NCBI GenBank assembly: GCA_040437565.1
Contig: JBDOQK010000046.1
Span: forward strand, 124,001-188,000
Reading direction: 5' to 3'
Source of the DNA: Albugo candida
Lineage: Eukaryota > Oomycota > Peronosporomycetes > Albuginales
DNA length: 64,000 nucleotides
The position numbers were made by a program, and so were the translations under genes. The notes beneath the pieces are model-generated. The model did not search any database. It had not been told where the DNA came from and saw only the letters and a program-made list of their open reading frames with translations. Positions 1-11,739 of this stretch are shown piece by piece (within the stretch, counting starts at the first letter, position 1; each line of letters starts with the position of its first letter).

Positions 1-339
1 ATGTCGCGGCATGCGAAGCTTGTATGGAAGGATAGGAGTCCGAAGTATTTCATTGCAAGTATTCCCAAACATCAAACCTATTTTCCGTATGGGAATTGAC
101 AATCAAGCGGCCTATGTATGGCAACGAACCCTACATATATTCGTAGAACAAGACATATTGAACTGCGCTGGCATTACGTTCGAGATCAAGTGGCAAAAAG
201 AAATATGGAGTTATGGAAAGTTAAGACTGATCTCAATCCATCTGATATCATGACAAAACCTCTCGCCAGCGAAGGACTCGAAAGATTGACTTCAATGATT
301 GGTATGACCATACTACATCTTTCCAGCGCTACAGAATAA
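1..339 (+). mobile_element. Copia (Ty1-like) pol 3' end, RNase H part, relic
   Basis: Translated pieces show the end of a Copia RNase H domain: a DNQAA motif, a block like RTRHIELRWHYVRDQV and the terminal motif SDIMTKPL typical of Ty1/Copia polyproteins. It is a broken 3' fragment. A purine-rich run follows (about 340-354), and then an LTR-like sequence begins. The element enters from the left edge of the window. Confidence 0.75.
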
Positions 340-354
340 TTTTGGAGGAGGGCG

Positions 355-600
355 TGTTGGAAACCGGATCTACTGATTGCAGCGACGGTAAGTTGAAGAC
401 CTCCACTTTTGGAAGGTCACCATCTCCTGAATAGTCGTAGGCAGTGAAAGGTCGCAGAGAGACAGAAGATAGTTGATAAAGAGTTCCAAATATACCTTTA
501 GAACTAGAGGTCTTTGTGTACGACCTTTGGTGCGGTTCTCAATAGTGATAAATCCTTTCCATTTCTGCGAGCTGATACAACGGTGATAAGCTGCTTGTGA
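355..600 (+). repeat. Probable Copia LTR, start TGTTGG
   Basis: This stretch directly follows the polypurine run of the Copia relic and begins TGTTGG. About 190 bp of it (363-553) recurs at about 60697-60890, diverged by scattered substitutions, as expected for LTR copies of one family. The 3' border is not resolved. Confidence 0.5.
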
Positions 601-834
601 CAGTAGTTTCGTTAAATGAGTTCTGAAAAAGATATTATTACAAAAAGACCAGAAGGTAAGAATCAATAATGTCCAATCTGGGATGAAAAAAATAATATGG
701 ATAGAGAAACGAATGCTGATTCAGTACAACAATGATATACTACTCTTTTGATCCGTTGTATGTCTTCATACCTTTTCATCGACCTTTGCAAAACTGTATA
801 GCTACTCAGCTTCGGACGCCTTCTTTGTCTTCAT

Positions 835-2365
835 TTATTTAATTCTCTTCGGCGTAAAACCTAATTCTCTAACAACAGCAGCGTAACTTGATGGTTGGGG
901 AAGATAGCCCATCTCGATATGTTTGTAGGAGCTGACTTCGATAGAATCATTATCAATATCAGAACACATCAATTTGACATGTTCATACTTGAATTGACTC
1001 GTAAGTATACACGAAGATTCAACTGAGAGAACGTAAGTAGTGCTCACTTCCCCAACACATAATGCCGCTTTTTTGAATGTATCCTTCGTCGTGCGACCTC
1101 CAATATTGAACTGGATAAACCAAACAAAGTCTTCCGTTGATTTAGCTTGGAGATATTTGATAGCATCATGCAGCGATACTATATGTTCTGAAGGGCCTGG
1201 AAAAGGTGAAGGAATGCTTTGGCTCGGCATTGNNNNNNNNNNNNNNNNNNNNNNNNNNNNNNNNNNNNNNNNNNNNNNNNNNNNNNNNNNNNNNNNNNNN
1301 NNNNNNNNNNNNNNNNNNNNNNNNNNNNNNNNTTGTCGCATACATATAAAAATGTCGTGCAGTTTCTCCTATGTACCGGAAATCCGAATCGACTTGGGAA
1401 CGAGCGCATTTTACACATTCATCCTTTTTTGTGTCCATATGGGTCACTTTGACTTCGAAATAGGAAAATCCAAGGTAACTGATAGCATGTGAGGGCTCAT
1501 GTTTGATAGAATTGTAAGCAATGACTACAAGGCAATCCTTTTCATACCCCCATCTAATTGGCCCGCATGCGCTTTTACAATTCTGCTCTACTTCTTCAGG
1601 TGTTTTGGTTGTAGTGTAACGTAGCGCAAATTGGCACTCCATCACTGCAGGTGGGGAAACAAAGTATCTCTTGTCTTCGTCTCCAGGGGCCAAGCATCGA
1701 AGACAGCCGAGCATCAATAGTTCGGGTAGGTTTTTTTGTAGCAGTAAGCAATGGGTTGTAGCTTTTCCTGTATCAGAATCATGAGATTTCTGCCTTTCTA
1801 GGACCTTATTGCTTCCCCAATTTGTGCCGCCGCCGTATGCAGGTTTGAGACGACCACTGCTCTCACCATATTCCATTGCGCTGTGACTATCGGATGCTCC
1901 GGAATCGATTTCAAAGCCAAACAGCCGCAATTTTTTCGTCTGCGGTTGGCTTTGACTGCGAAAAGGTGGGACTGCTCTCGACACATCGCCACTTGCATCC
2001 GCATTCCTATCCGTTTTCGCCAGAATATTGTATAATTTTTTGTCTTCGTCTGGCACATTGACTTCGAAGTCCTGGCCGTCAACAAATGTACATCTGTGCT
2101 GGTCATCCTGACAGCTTGACCAGATATGCGAGTACGGTAAGTCGTCAGTGATTTCCGCGAACATTCTTAAATGGTCCTTATTTGTTTGTTGCTTAAAAAT
2201 CCTAAACGTAAAGTTTGCATGCGGGACAAATCGCTGAAGACATTTGCGGCAACTCCAATTTTTTTTAAAGCGATTGACCGAAGCAGTTACTATGACTTCG
2301 TACCCGCTGGAAGTAGTCAATTGGTAACCAGCCATAACAATTGCTAAAGCTATACTCGTCTTCAT
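835..2365 (-). CDS. Secreted cysteine-motif protein (CCG-like effector candidate), interrupted by an assembly gap
   Basis: The start ATG lies at 2363-2365 and opens a signal-peptide-like segment, MKTSIALAIVMAGYQLTTSS. The upstream part runs about 344 residues to the 100-N gap (1233-1332). Beyond the gap a further stretch ends at 835-838 with ..GFTPKRIK. Three CxxC pairs are visible: CRKC followed by LQRFVPHANFTF, CLRC and CVKC. No transmembrane segment is evident apart from the signal peptide. Similar blocks recur on the minus strand at 6430-6600, 14285-15300 and 58974-60590, so this is a local gene family. The CxxC followed by a conserved hydrophobic stretch resembles the Albugo CCG (CX2CX5G) effector class, but here the Gly position is Pro. 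The frame across the gap is uncertain. The effector role is inference. Confidence 0.55.
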
Positions 2366-2439
2366 TAAAAAAGTAAAAATGTGTGGTTATCCTATTGCGA
2401 TGGTAGGAGCACGCGCGTCCTTCTACTTTTTGAGTGACA

Positions 2440-3780
2440 CTTTGGAAATCGAATATACTACAATATCATATATATGTGATGAACAGGGTTGTCTTCTTTT
2501 CCTGCTTAAATTGATAATACTTTCATAACACATACATTTTGGTATTCTGCAAATGGCGTCTTCGATCATCCCATGTAATTGTACAGCATAAGGGAACAGC
2601 AAAGAGGACTATCGGTGAAATACAATACACCTATTAATCTGCACTCGGCGTTTGATGGACTGTTGAATTTTCGTCATCGAAAATGAGCATCAACAATACG
2701 ACCTTGACATATATTTCCAATCATTTGAATCTCATACTCCCAATTGTTCGACACCCCGTTCTAGCCACAACAGCGCGATTTGTCAAAGAATTGATAGTCA
2801 GGCCACCACAACCCGTGTGATACACAGTTTTCACAGCCTTGTGGATGACTTTGAAGGGAGAAACCAGACTGATTTGCTAATACTGTAACGGTGACACTTG
2901 CATGAGTGCAGATATCGTTTACCTTGTCCGCTGTCAGTTCATACAAACAACTGGTGGTTGCATCTTACGCGCAAATCGCCACGATGCGATTCTTGATCGG
3001 GTTTCCAAACCGCATTGGTAGTGACAACTCAAAGAACAAGGTAAAGTCGGGTATTCCTGGTAGCAGACGACGCCCTCGGGGTCCTTCAAGTCCAACTACC
3101 ACAACTGGAGCCGATTACAGCAATCTCTTCCATACCGAAGAATATACGGCATGATTTCCTTGTGTTGACTGAACCACATTTTCTTGGTTTTCATGCTCTC
3201 TCGTGAAGATGCTACCTTGTCGGCCACCTCCGATGTATAAATCTTCGTTTCGAACGACAGATTACTTCTTATGTTTACATTTGAGTCAGTATTCTTCACG
3301 TGTAAAATGCCCGACGCCAACCCGTTAGCTGACAGTGTAGTAGTAGCTTCCAATATTCCATATTCAAAATAGCTTTCATTATTTTGCCGAAAACCGAGCT
3401 TGGTGTGCAAAGGCTTTCAATTTCTGTCTGATCGACTACCAACTGCAGTATTAACCACTGCTATCGTGTCTTTCATTCGTACATATTTGCTTGCCGCGGA
3501 CTTTTTTCTTGTCTGTCATGAATTTGCATTTACCAGACTACTGCATCACCACTTGATTGACCCTGCAACGTTTTTGGATTGCATATACTGTTCCCGTTTT
3601 TTTGGTATGTGCATGTCTTTGTACCTAGATATCATACCGGTCGATTTCGTAAAGCGATTGAAGTCAAAACATTTAGTTAGATCATCACATTTCGACTGCT
3701 GGGATTAGTTAAGGTATTCTATAAATCACTATGTGACAATCACCTTCGTGGAAGAGGCGAAACATGCACGCTTAAATTAA
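2440..3780. other. Intergenic or decayed sequence, no gene recognised
   Basis: Only short frames without recognisable domains occur. A 104-residue minus-strand frame (3096-3410) is the longest and matches nothing I know. The stretch separates the secreted-protein gene from a Copia relic and may be decayed repeat. Confidence 0.4.
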
Positions 3781-4099
3781 TTACTACCTGTTGTCAAATT
3801 GAAAAAAAGCACCACCTCGTGCGCTTGAACTATCTATACGGCGTGGCCTATGTTTCAAATCGCTGCATAGACTCGATTTTAGATGGACAAGAATGAATTC
3901 GAGAAAAAAGGGTAGTATATCAAAAGAATATTTAATAGTCTGCACCTCATCCTTCTTGTCGACCTGAGTTACCGATATGCCGCACACCCATCTCAAAACG
4001 AGCGGTCGAAACCAGTTTCCCGCTCTTGCAACTGAACCTTGAATTCTTACAATCATCCTCGACCGTCTCGTGACTGTGATCTTCCTGTTAGCACAGCCC

Positions 4100-5500
4100 A
4101 AAAAATCTCGCTATTCCATTAGTCTCGGTGCCTGGAGTGCTTTGGTTAGGAGTTCCGCCATCATCATTCGTGATTCGACGTACAATGGCGCGACAATTCC
4201 CTGTTTAGCAAAATCGTGAATGATTTTCACTCGAATGTACACGTGTTTTGCGCTCGTCATACTATCTTCAACCTTTAGCTGCTTAACGGCTGCCTGGTTG
4301 TCCATCTTCATGGTCATCGGCTCGGGAACCATAAACCCAATCTCTCGCACGAGCTCACATAGCCCAATAGTTCTCGTCCATCGTAAGACGCTGAAGTGAA
4401 TTCAGCCTCCATGGTGGAAAGAGATACACCAGTCTGCTTCTTGCATATGCATTGTATAATCGCACCATTCATCGTAATCACTCCACCCATAACGGACTCC
4501 CGCTCTTGCTTGTCGTTCGCGAAATTCGCGTCGTTCCAGCACTCAAGCAACAGCTCATCTGCGTCCGACACACTCATTTGCATGTGCCAGCTTCATTCCC
4601 TTGTACCCTTCAGATAGCGATCAACCTTTTCACTGATTTACAGTCTTGTAGAGTCGGCTGGTGGGTTCATCGCGTCGCCATGTGAACGGCGAAGCTTATG
4701 TCCGGCCCCTCACAGCGCGAAATCCATGCTAACCTTCAAACAGAGACTAAGAATCGCGGAAACATGGCTCACCTGGCAATCCTTCCGTCACCAGATACTT
4801 CATCTCACTCGCTTCAGCTTCATTTGTAACCTCGCCTGCTGGAATTTATACCCCGTTCGATTCAGCCAATTCATGCTTCTCAAGTAGCCATCCCCGTCGC
4901 TTAGCTCAGCACGCATTACCAAAAAATTCAATACTTCACCGAGGCCCTTTATTGAGAGTGTACCCATTGTAACAAAAGAATCTTCCACCAACGTCTATAA
5001 CGATGCCGTAACCAGGAGATCATCGACATAAACCCCTACGACGATCGTCTCGTTACCCGATCGATTGTAGTACAAACACATGTCCGTACTACAGCGTGTA
5101 AATACAGCATCTACCAGTTTGCCATGTAGTAGCTGGCTCCATAATCTTCCTGCCTGCTTAAGTCCGTATAGCGACTTCTGCAAACGCAATGCAACTTGAA
5201 TCCGCGTATCCGCACCCACATCCCGCATATCTTCTGTGCAGATTTCCATACCTTGCGGTATACGCAGGTAAATCTCCAATGCTCTTCCTTGTCTGCCTTA
5301 ACGTAGGCTTTTGGGATGTCCCCNNNNNNNNNNNNNNNNNNNNNNNNNNNNNNNNNNNNNNNNNNNNNNNNNNNNNNNNNNNNNNNNNNNNNNNNNNNNN
5401 NNNNNNNNNNNNNNNNNNNNNNNCTTATAGACACGGCCCATTTGTCTTTTTGACTGATACGCATATAATGTCCGTAGCTTTTGGGATCTTCTTCACGAAC
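4100..5500 (-). mobile_element. Copia element relic, reverse transcriptase and RNase H parts
   Basis: Minus-strand pieces read, from high to low coordinate, as Copia reverse transcriptase (KSLYGLKQAGRLWSQLL, then YVDDLLV) and RNase H (STMEAEF, then MKMDNQAAV and MAELLTKAL). The order is that of a Ty1/Copia pol. The element is broken in several places and is crossed by an assembly gap at 5324-5423. No LTRs were recognised at its ends. It looks old. Confidence 0.75.
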
Positions 5501-5770
5501 GCTGTTTACTACGTCAAAAACTCCTTCATCGCACTATGTTCCATGTTGTACTGATGCTTCTGTACCACATCTTCGTTTCGTGGATTTAAACGGGCACGAT
5601 GCTCATCTCGAGACCAGGTTCTACTCCATCCTTGGCTTTTCTTCTTCTTTTTTAGTTTTAGGTCTCCATTCTTTCCCAGTTCTTTTGCTATTACCCTTGC
5701 TGCGTTTCACGTTAAATCATCTTCTTGCTTGTCGTAACACGCCATGTAAGGACCCCTAGAAATGCCAGGG

Positions 5771-6002
5771 GGCTCAACGATCAAAATTCTCTTGTCAAAG
5801 TCCTAGTTTTTGGAAAACTTCGGCCGATCCATGAGCNNNNNNNNNNNNNNNNNNNNNNNNNNNNNNNNNNNNNNNNNNNNNNNNNNNNNNNNNNNNNNNN
5901 NNNNNNNNNNNNNNNNNNNNNNNNNNNNNNNNNNNNGGCTCAACGATCAAAATTCTCTTGTCAAAGTCCTAGTTTTTGGAAAACTTCGGCCGATCCATGA
6001 GC
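5771..6002. other. Assembly gap with identical flanks (5837-5936)
   Basis: The 66 bp at 5771-5836 and at 5937-6002 are identical on the two sides of a 100-N run. This means two contig ends overlap and were not merged. The real locus should contain this sequence once. Confidence 0.85.
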
Positions 6003-6429
6003 GAACGCTGCCATTCTAGCATAACTGGAGTACACGTCGGCTTTGACGGGTGACTTGACGAGTATTATGGGCGTCAATGCACCTCACTTGAAGCACACCG
6101 TTCGATCGAGCACTTGACCACTTGTATGAAAAACTGTTAGTGGCATCGTGAGTACAAATCATTAGCTCAAGATGGCTTGAAGATTGCTCGAGTGTCCAAG
6201 CGCGATGGACGCAGCTCATGCAACACAAGTTGACAGGAAGTTTACTTGTATGGTTTATCTATCACCGAGTCCTGCGCAAGAGCGTTCAAATGGCATGGTG
6301 GCTTAGAAATACCGGTGACGAATTGTGGCAAGATTAGCAGCCTACAAAGCCCTATCCTACAAATCAGTCAGTGGTTAGCAACAAAAATCACAGCTACACG
6401 TATGACTATAAAGGCTGATCGGATCAGTT
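6003..6429. other. Unassigned sequence
   Basis: No conserved frame, LTR or RNA gene was recognised. The stretch lies between the gap at 5837-5936 and the left border of the segmental duplication. Confidence 0.3.
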
Positions 6430-6600
6430 GAGTTTCGAAAAGTGAACTCAGCACAAGACCTTGCACTCAATGCTGTCATCTTAGAAGTGAGCACTACAAC
6501 TATTCTCTTCTTCTTGTCACGGGTCCTAAAAAGTCGATCGTGGGTCCTACTGACTTGGCAGGTACTGTCTGCCCTTCCTTCATACTTGGGATCCATATCA
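6430..6600 (-). pseudogene. Fragment of the secreted cysteine-motif protein family
   Basis: The minus-strand translation (DSTCQVSRTHDRLFRTRDKK and on) matches the start of the frame at 15110-15275 (DSTYRVSRASDRFFRV), both in protein and in DNA. It is a truncated relic standing at the left end of duplication copy 1. Confidence 0.5.
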
Positions 6601-8510
6601 TGCTTTTTACTGCAGTACTACAACAGATGCTTACCATACGAAATGCTCTGAGTAAATCGAGCAACAATGACTAATATATTAGAGTTATAAGATGAACTAA
6701 AGGTTGCGATCGTAAATCGGCAGCTGATCAAGGAATAAGGGTAGAATTTATCAAACTCAGCCGAAAGTTTTCTCAAAAGTTAGAATAGAGAAGCATTAAT
6801 ATCAAGTAGAACGTATTTATGGATTTGCATCAAGATTTTCGATCTGGTATTTCTCTTCAACTCACATTAGTCCTACATCACGGCGGCCAGTGCTGGAGTG
6901 AATAAAACAATGCATATGTATATGACTCCGCGCGCAGCATTTTCATAATGAAAGAAAATGACTTCGCAAGCTGGGTGGTACAGGTTGTTCAAATGTATCG
7001 TTTCACATAGTATACAAGAGAATTGTGTCGTTCTTTCAGAAGACATACGTTATTTTCCCTATATTTTAGAAGCCAAACGTTCAGAAACGAGTGGAAGGCG
7101 CATCGCTGCACTATGGAGTTATAAGACCCAAGCTACCGTGTAAGGTGATCTTCACTTTTCTTAAAAATCTAGTTGGGAGGAAATACTCGTGATTCATAAT
7201 CTCGGAGTCAAGACATGGACCAAGCGGTCAATGCGGTTTCATTGAAGTAAATATCTAAATTATGTCTGTGTTACGAAATTGCGAGGGACTTCTGTGCTCG
7301 AAATTTTTTGAATCGGTCCGGAGTATTTGTAGGACCCAGAAATCTAAGATCCCGCATGGAATCGCCAATCATATCTGTAAACTACAGTGATGATGGGGGG
7401 GGGGTGAACTGAGATGTGAGGTAATCCTTTTGCCAGGAATATGCACGATAACCCGAATGCAGCACTGAGTAAGTTACCATTTGTGGATGTTAGACCGCAA
7501 TCTGTAACGCCCAAATCGGTATGGCCCGCAGTATATTTCAACTTTAAGCACAGCATGCGCGCTTTTATCAAATAACGCAAGACTTTCGCGAGCCTTGTTC
7601 ATTAATACGCATGCTATGCTACCACATGGTGTCGCTTGGGGCGCTTGTGATATAATTCACCTCACCTCCTTGATGCAGTGATTGCAGACAGGATCGTGGG
7701 GTTGTCTTAAGGATAGGTAAAAAAGAACCTGTTTGAGTCGCCTGCGTCTTATGCGTATCGTTATATCTGGAGGTTTACATAAGGCTCCTATTATTCGCAT
7801 CGACAAACAGACTAAATTATACCATCCCATTAAACTATCAATGTATGAAATACAACATCGAATCTTCTTTGACTTCGACAATCGATGAACGTTGAAATGA
7901 TTTCACGGAACTACGATTGCACATAGAATAAACATGTATGCATGCAGAGCTTTTCAGAAACAGAATGCGCAACTAAGCTTCTTATCTGTGCAAACAATAG
8001 AGCAGTTTTCTTACAATACGCACATAAGTTAGGCGCTTCTCATTTACTTATTTGAAATCTTATTTTTCCTGATGTTAGTTACAAAGCACGACTGCTTGAT
8101 CAAAGCCATATCGAAACCAGCTTTTCCAAGATGACCTAGAGTATCGAGAGAGTAAGCTTTCTCTTTTTATCCGGTAACATCCGCAACCTAGATCAATTTG
8201 CGCGATCATGGACCGTGCTGTACCTTTCTAATATTACAGATATGTTCTCTTTCTTCTTCGAGGCGTATACTGTAAATTTGTGACCAATATTGTACTCTAA
8301 ATACCCCCGACAGCTTCCTGGTTGCCCCCTCTCTATCTCTCTCTCCTCCACTGAAACTCCATCCCGGTCTTTTTTAATGTTCGCAGCAGACTTTAGAAAG
8401 GAAGATCTATACGCTTCCTGGACTGGCCAGCGCGACGCACCATCGCCAGAGCCACAGCACGTATTGTAGGCTTTTGAAGGAGCAGCAGCGAAATGATAGT
8501 TCCTAGAATC

Positions 8511-10517
8511 AGTGAGCTATAATCTCACTTCTCAATTCGCCGGCTACTACGTAACCCACCAATTTAGTACAAAACAACTCGAAAAACTACTTTTTTCAAC
8601 TCAATGGTCCAAGTCGACATATCGACACAACCAAGGGTGCTAGCGTCCACTTATAGTGACGTGGCAACCCTGATGAGTCACCCTGTTCTGGGTGATTGCA
8701 TGATTGTTAATGAGTCACCACCCCTGTGTGATGACGTGGAAAGTACCCCCAGTGTGACGGTACAGGGCAATACCGGTACTACCGGTGTCGGATTTGGTAC
8801 CGGTGGTACATGCCGTACTCTCGTTGCCTCGTAACAGGGTGAATAAAAGGCAACTACAAGTGTGGAAGACACTAAAACTGTCAGTCTTGCTGACCTTACT
8901 AAGTCACAGGAGTCCTTGCGTAAGGACCAGGCAAGAGCTCGAGCGAAATTTCGCGTGGAGCTCCCAAAGCCGAAAGCCTCGAACATCGAGCCTATACTGC
9001 AGCTATACGCTGATGGGGAGCATCCGGATTGGTCCGTTTTGTCTGCGAAATTGGACGCAGCAAGACCTTTCCAAATCCGGAAAGCAACCTGCCCCATGGT
9101 GCTGGAGACGGGCTAGTCCTTGACCCGTACTCCAAATTGAAAATTTGTAACCTCCCTGATGCGAGACCATGGAAATCCGGTATTTGAAAGCTTACTGGAG
9201 AGCCGGTCAATCTCTCAGGTATCCAAAATGCCTGGGGGCAACATCAGGGTGATGGTCACCACGGCGGATGCCTGCCAACAGTTGGAGTGTCAGCCGGTGA
9301 CTATNNNNNNNNNNNNNNNNNNNNNNNNNNNNNNNNNNNNNNNNNNNNNNNNNNNNNNNNNNNNNNNNNNNNNNNNNNNNNNNNNNNNNNNNNNNNNNNN
9401 NNNNTGATCCATCAAGATCAAAAAGCATTTGTGCGAGTAAGGTCCATGCATCACCATATTCGACATCTCACCGACATAGAAGACTTGGTCACTCATCGTG
9501 GGGAGGAAGCTTATGCGACTTTTCTCGACTTTGAGAAAGCTTATATGAAGTCCTCTAACGAGGCATTCGCTTCGACTGCTTGTCGAGCGAGCTTCTGGAC
9601 GTCCTGTCCAAGCTCTCCTTCGATGGGGACCATGAGCTGGCTTGCTGCTTGTTTCATGGACCAGTGCTTCCGTGCAACGAGTCTCTTGAAGCGCATGCTT
9701 CACTTGAGCCAGCGCTTTGCAGTCCCTCCGTAGAACTTAGGGATCTTGATCTTTGCGACGTCCGCAGGTAGTGCATCCGTTGATGGACACGTGACGATTG
9801 TATGCGTGACGTACTCCTCGTCGTCGTCGTTCCGACCCATGGCGATGGGAAGGTATTCGTCAGCTCCAACTCAAATTTGATTAATCAAAATGACAGGCCC
9901 TTGGCTGGCAGAGGGACCGATCGGGCCAGAGGAGCTTGTTGGAAGGCAACTCTGGGATGTGTGGTAAATGTCAGAATCCTTTAAAATCCTAGCGATAGAG
10001 CGTGGCGCTCTACAGATACTCTCTACTGCTACTCTGTGTGTCTTGATAGCTCGCTGTGTACTTTCTTCCCTTGCGCGTGGGTTCATACTGGCTGATTCTG
10101 GTCTGATATGCATTGAGCTGACTACTGATCGGACCTGGCTGAAGTGGAGATGACGTTTCAGTCATGTCACGGGTACGGCACAGACAAGTCAAAATGCAAG
10201 TGCAACTCAGATCCTAGTCCTAGTTGGATGGCATTGTTCCGCCTAGTGTGGCGCACACCAATTTGCAAACCACGGTTTTTTCGGACCATTTGTACAACTA
10301 TACAACTTCACAGCTTTAAAGCATTTCCAAGCTGGACACAGTCTCGTATTAAGGGTGCTGAGGCTACTGCGATACGGGAATATCAACGGGAAGCCATATT
10401 ATCATCTCTCCCAGGTATTTTACAAAACGTAATCTATATGTATATATGTTATTTGAAATAGCCTAGGCAACTAGAGAAGTCAGTTAGTCTGATTCTAGTA
10501 ATATAAACACCTTCAAC
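8511..10517 (+). mobile_element. LINE (L1/Tx1-like non-LTR retrotransposon), degenerate
   Basis: An ORF1-like region (about 8600-9300) precedes an assembly gap (9305-9404). After the gap comes a reverse transcriptase block, DQKAFVRVRSMHHHIRH followed by EEAYATFLDFEKAY, which is the conserved F-LDFEKAYD motif of L1/Tx1-type LINEs. Downstream the reading frame is eroded. The whole insert is absent from duplication copy 2, which defines its borders to within a few bases. The 8-mer TGAGCTAT stands at both borders (8513-8520 and 10518-10525) and may be the target-site duplication. I saw no long poly-A tail. Confidence 0.65.
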
Positions 10518-11739
10518 TGAGCTATGAGCTCATCCTCATCCGACGACTCGATTATATCTAGAGCTGTGATAACTGTGAGCACTCGCTTGTGGTCATAAAT
10601 AAGAGGAAAATTATTTTCCATCAATCTTGGCGAAACATAGGTCTGAGTTACGTGCCACGAATTGTTCGTGCCAACTAGTCATCGTTTTATATTCCTATTT
10701 AAGTCAGAAATATTCCTATTTCGATAAAAGTCGACATAGTGCATACCTGAGACTATTAGCGAACAAAATTGCCTCAACAGTTCTAGTTTAGATGCACAAT
10801 TATTGACGAATGACCAGTCGAAATATGATCAGGCCTCAGCAAGTGTTCTACTAGATGCTGACAAAACCTGCTGAAGTACATGGCGTTTGTACATGAGCTG
10901 AAATTATAAGTCAGATCCATAAGCAGACTTTGACTCACTTCATAGCCGTTTTTGGATCTAGTGAGCCTCGAAGGTAAATGCAGAAGCAAAAGAATGTGCT
11001 GTTAGTAGTACTTCTTACGACTCGAGTATTCACATTGATTGCTATATCCCTGGACATACAAGTTTGCGTCAAGTTCTCAGCTATCAAAGACATCTTTGAT
11101 CGATCAAGGTCAAACTTTACTGTATACCGTTGACAGTATCGAAAATCCTTCGATTTCTTCCGCGGTAGATTTTGTCGACAGTCTTCGATTTTGAGCATCT
11201 CCCAAGAAACACAAAAACTGGCAGCAGTATGAACACTGCACTAAATCGTGATTTGATGTTTGATGGAAGATGGTGGCAAAATAGAATCATTCATGTGACT
11301 AATAGAACACTTATGGTATTTACACATGCACTAGAGTCCATGTGAGCTCACGCGAAAATAAATAAGTGTGTGTACTTGGCACTCGCAAGCCACATCTTCT
11401 CCATTTGAATGTGTGACAAACACTGACAGATCGAATCAAGTCGACATTAAAGGGTATTATAGACGACAATTGCATCGGCATTTGGATACGAAAGAGGATC
11501 CGTGTCACTGAGGAACGAGAAACGTCTGAACTGCGCTGTCGTGTTTTCATCCCCTCATATATAGAAAGCGAAAATGTAAAGTGTATATACATCGAGTGAG
11601 TTATGCGGCAGCAGCAACGACAACGAATGAAGCCTCCACCGTAATCAATCATGGAAATGATTGTAACAACCTCCATTGTACATGCATAGTTCATATATAC
11701 TTGGAGAACTGGATTAGCCAATCAGATAGGTGAACCAGG

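Larger units (their letters stand above)
6430..11660. repeat. Segmental duplication, copy 1
   Basis: Sequence at 6430-8510 and 10518-11660 aligns by eye, collinearly, with 15105-15275 plus 16540-18480 and with 18480-19640. Shared landmarks include the block around TACTACAACAGATGCTT (6620 and 16550), GCACGACTGCTTGATCAA (8087 and 17915) and AGCTCATCCTCATCCGACGA (10526 and 18485). Identity is moderate with many small indels, so the duplication is old. A LINE occupies 8511-10517 in this copy only. Confidence 0.7.

Noticed and set aside
5725-6019. Tandem repeat of 66 bp
   Set aside because: Both copies abut a 100-N run exactly; this is an assembly overlap, not a repeat.
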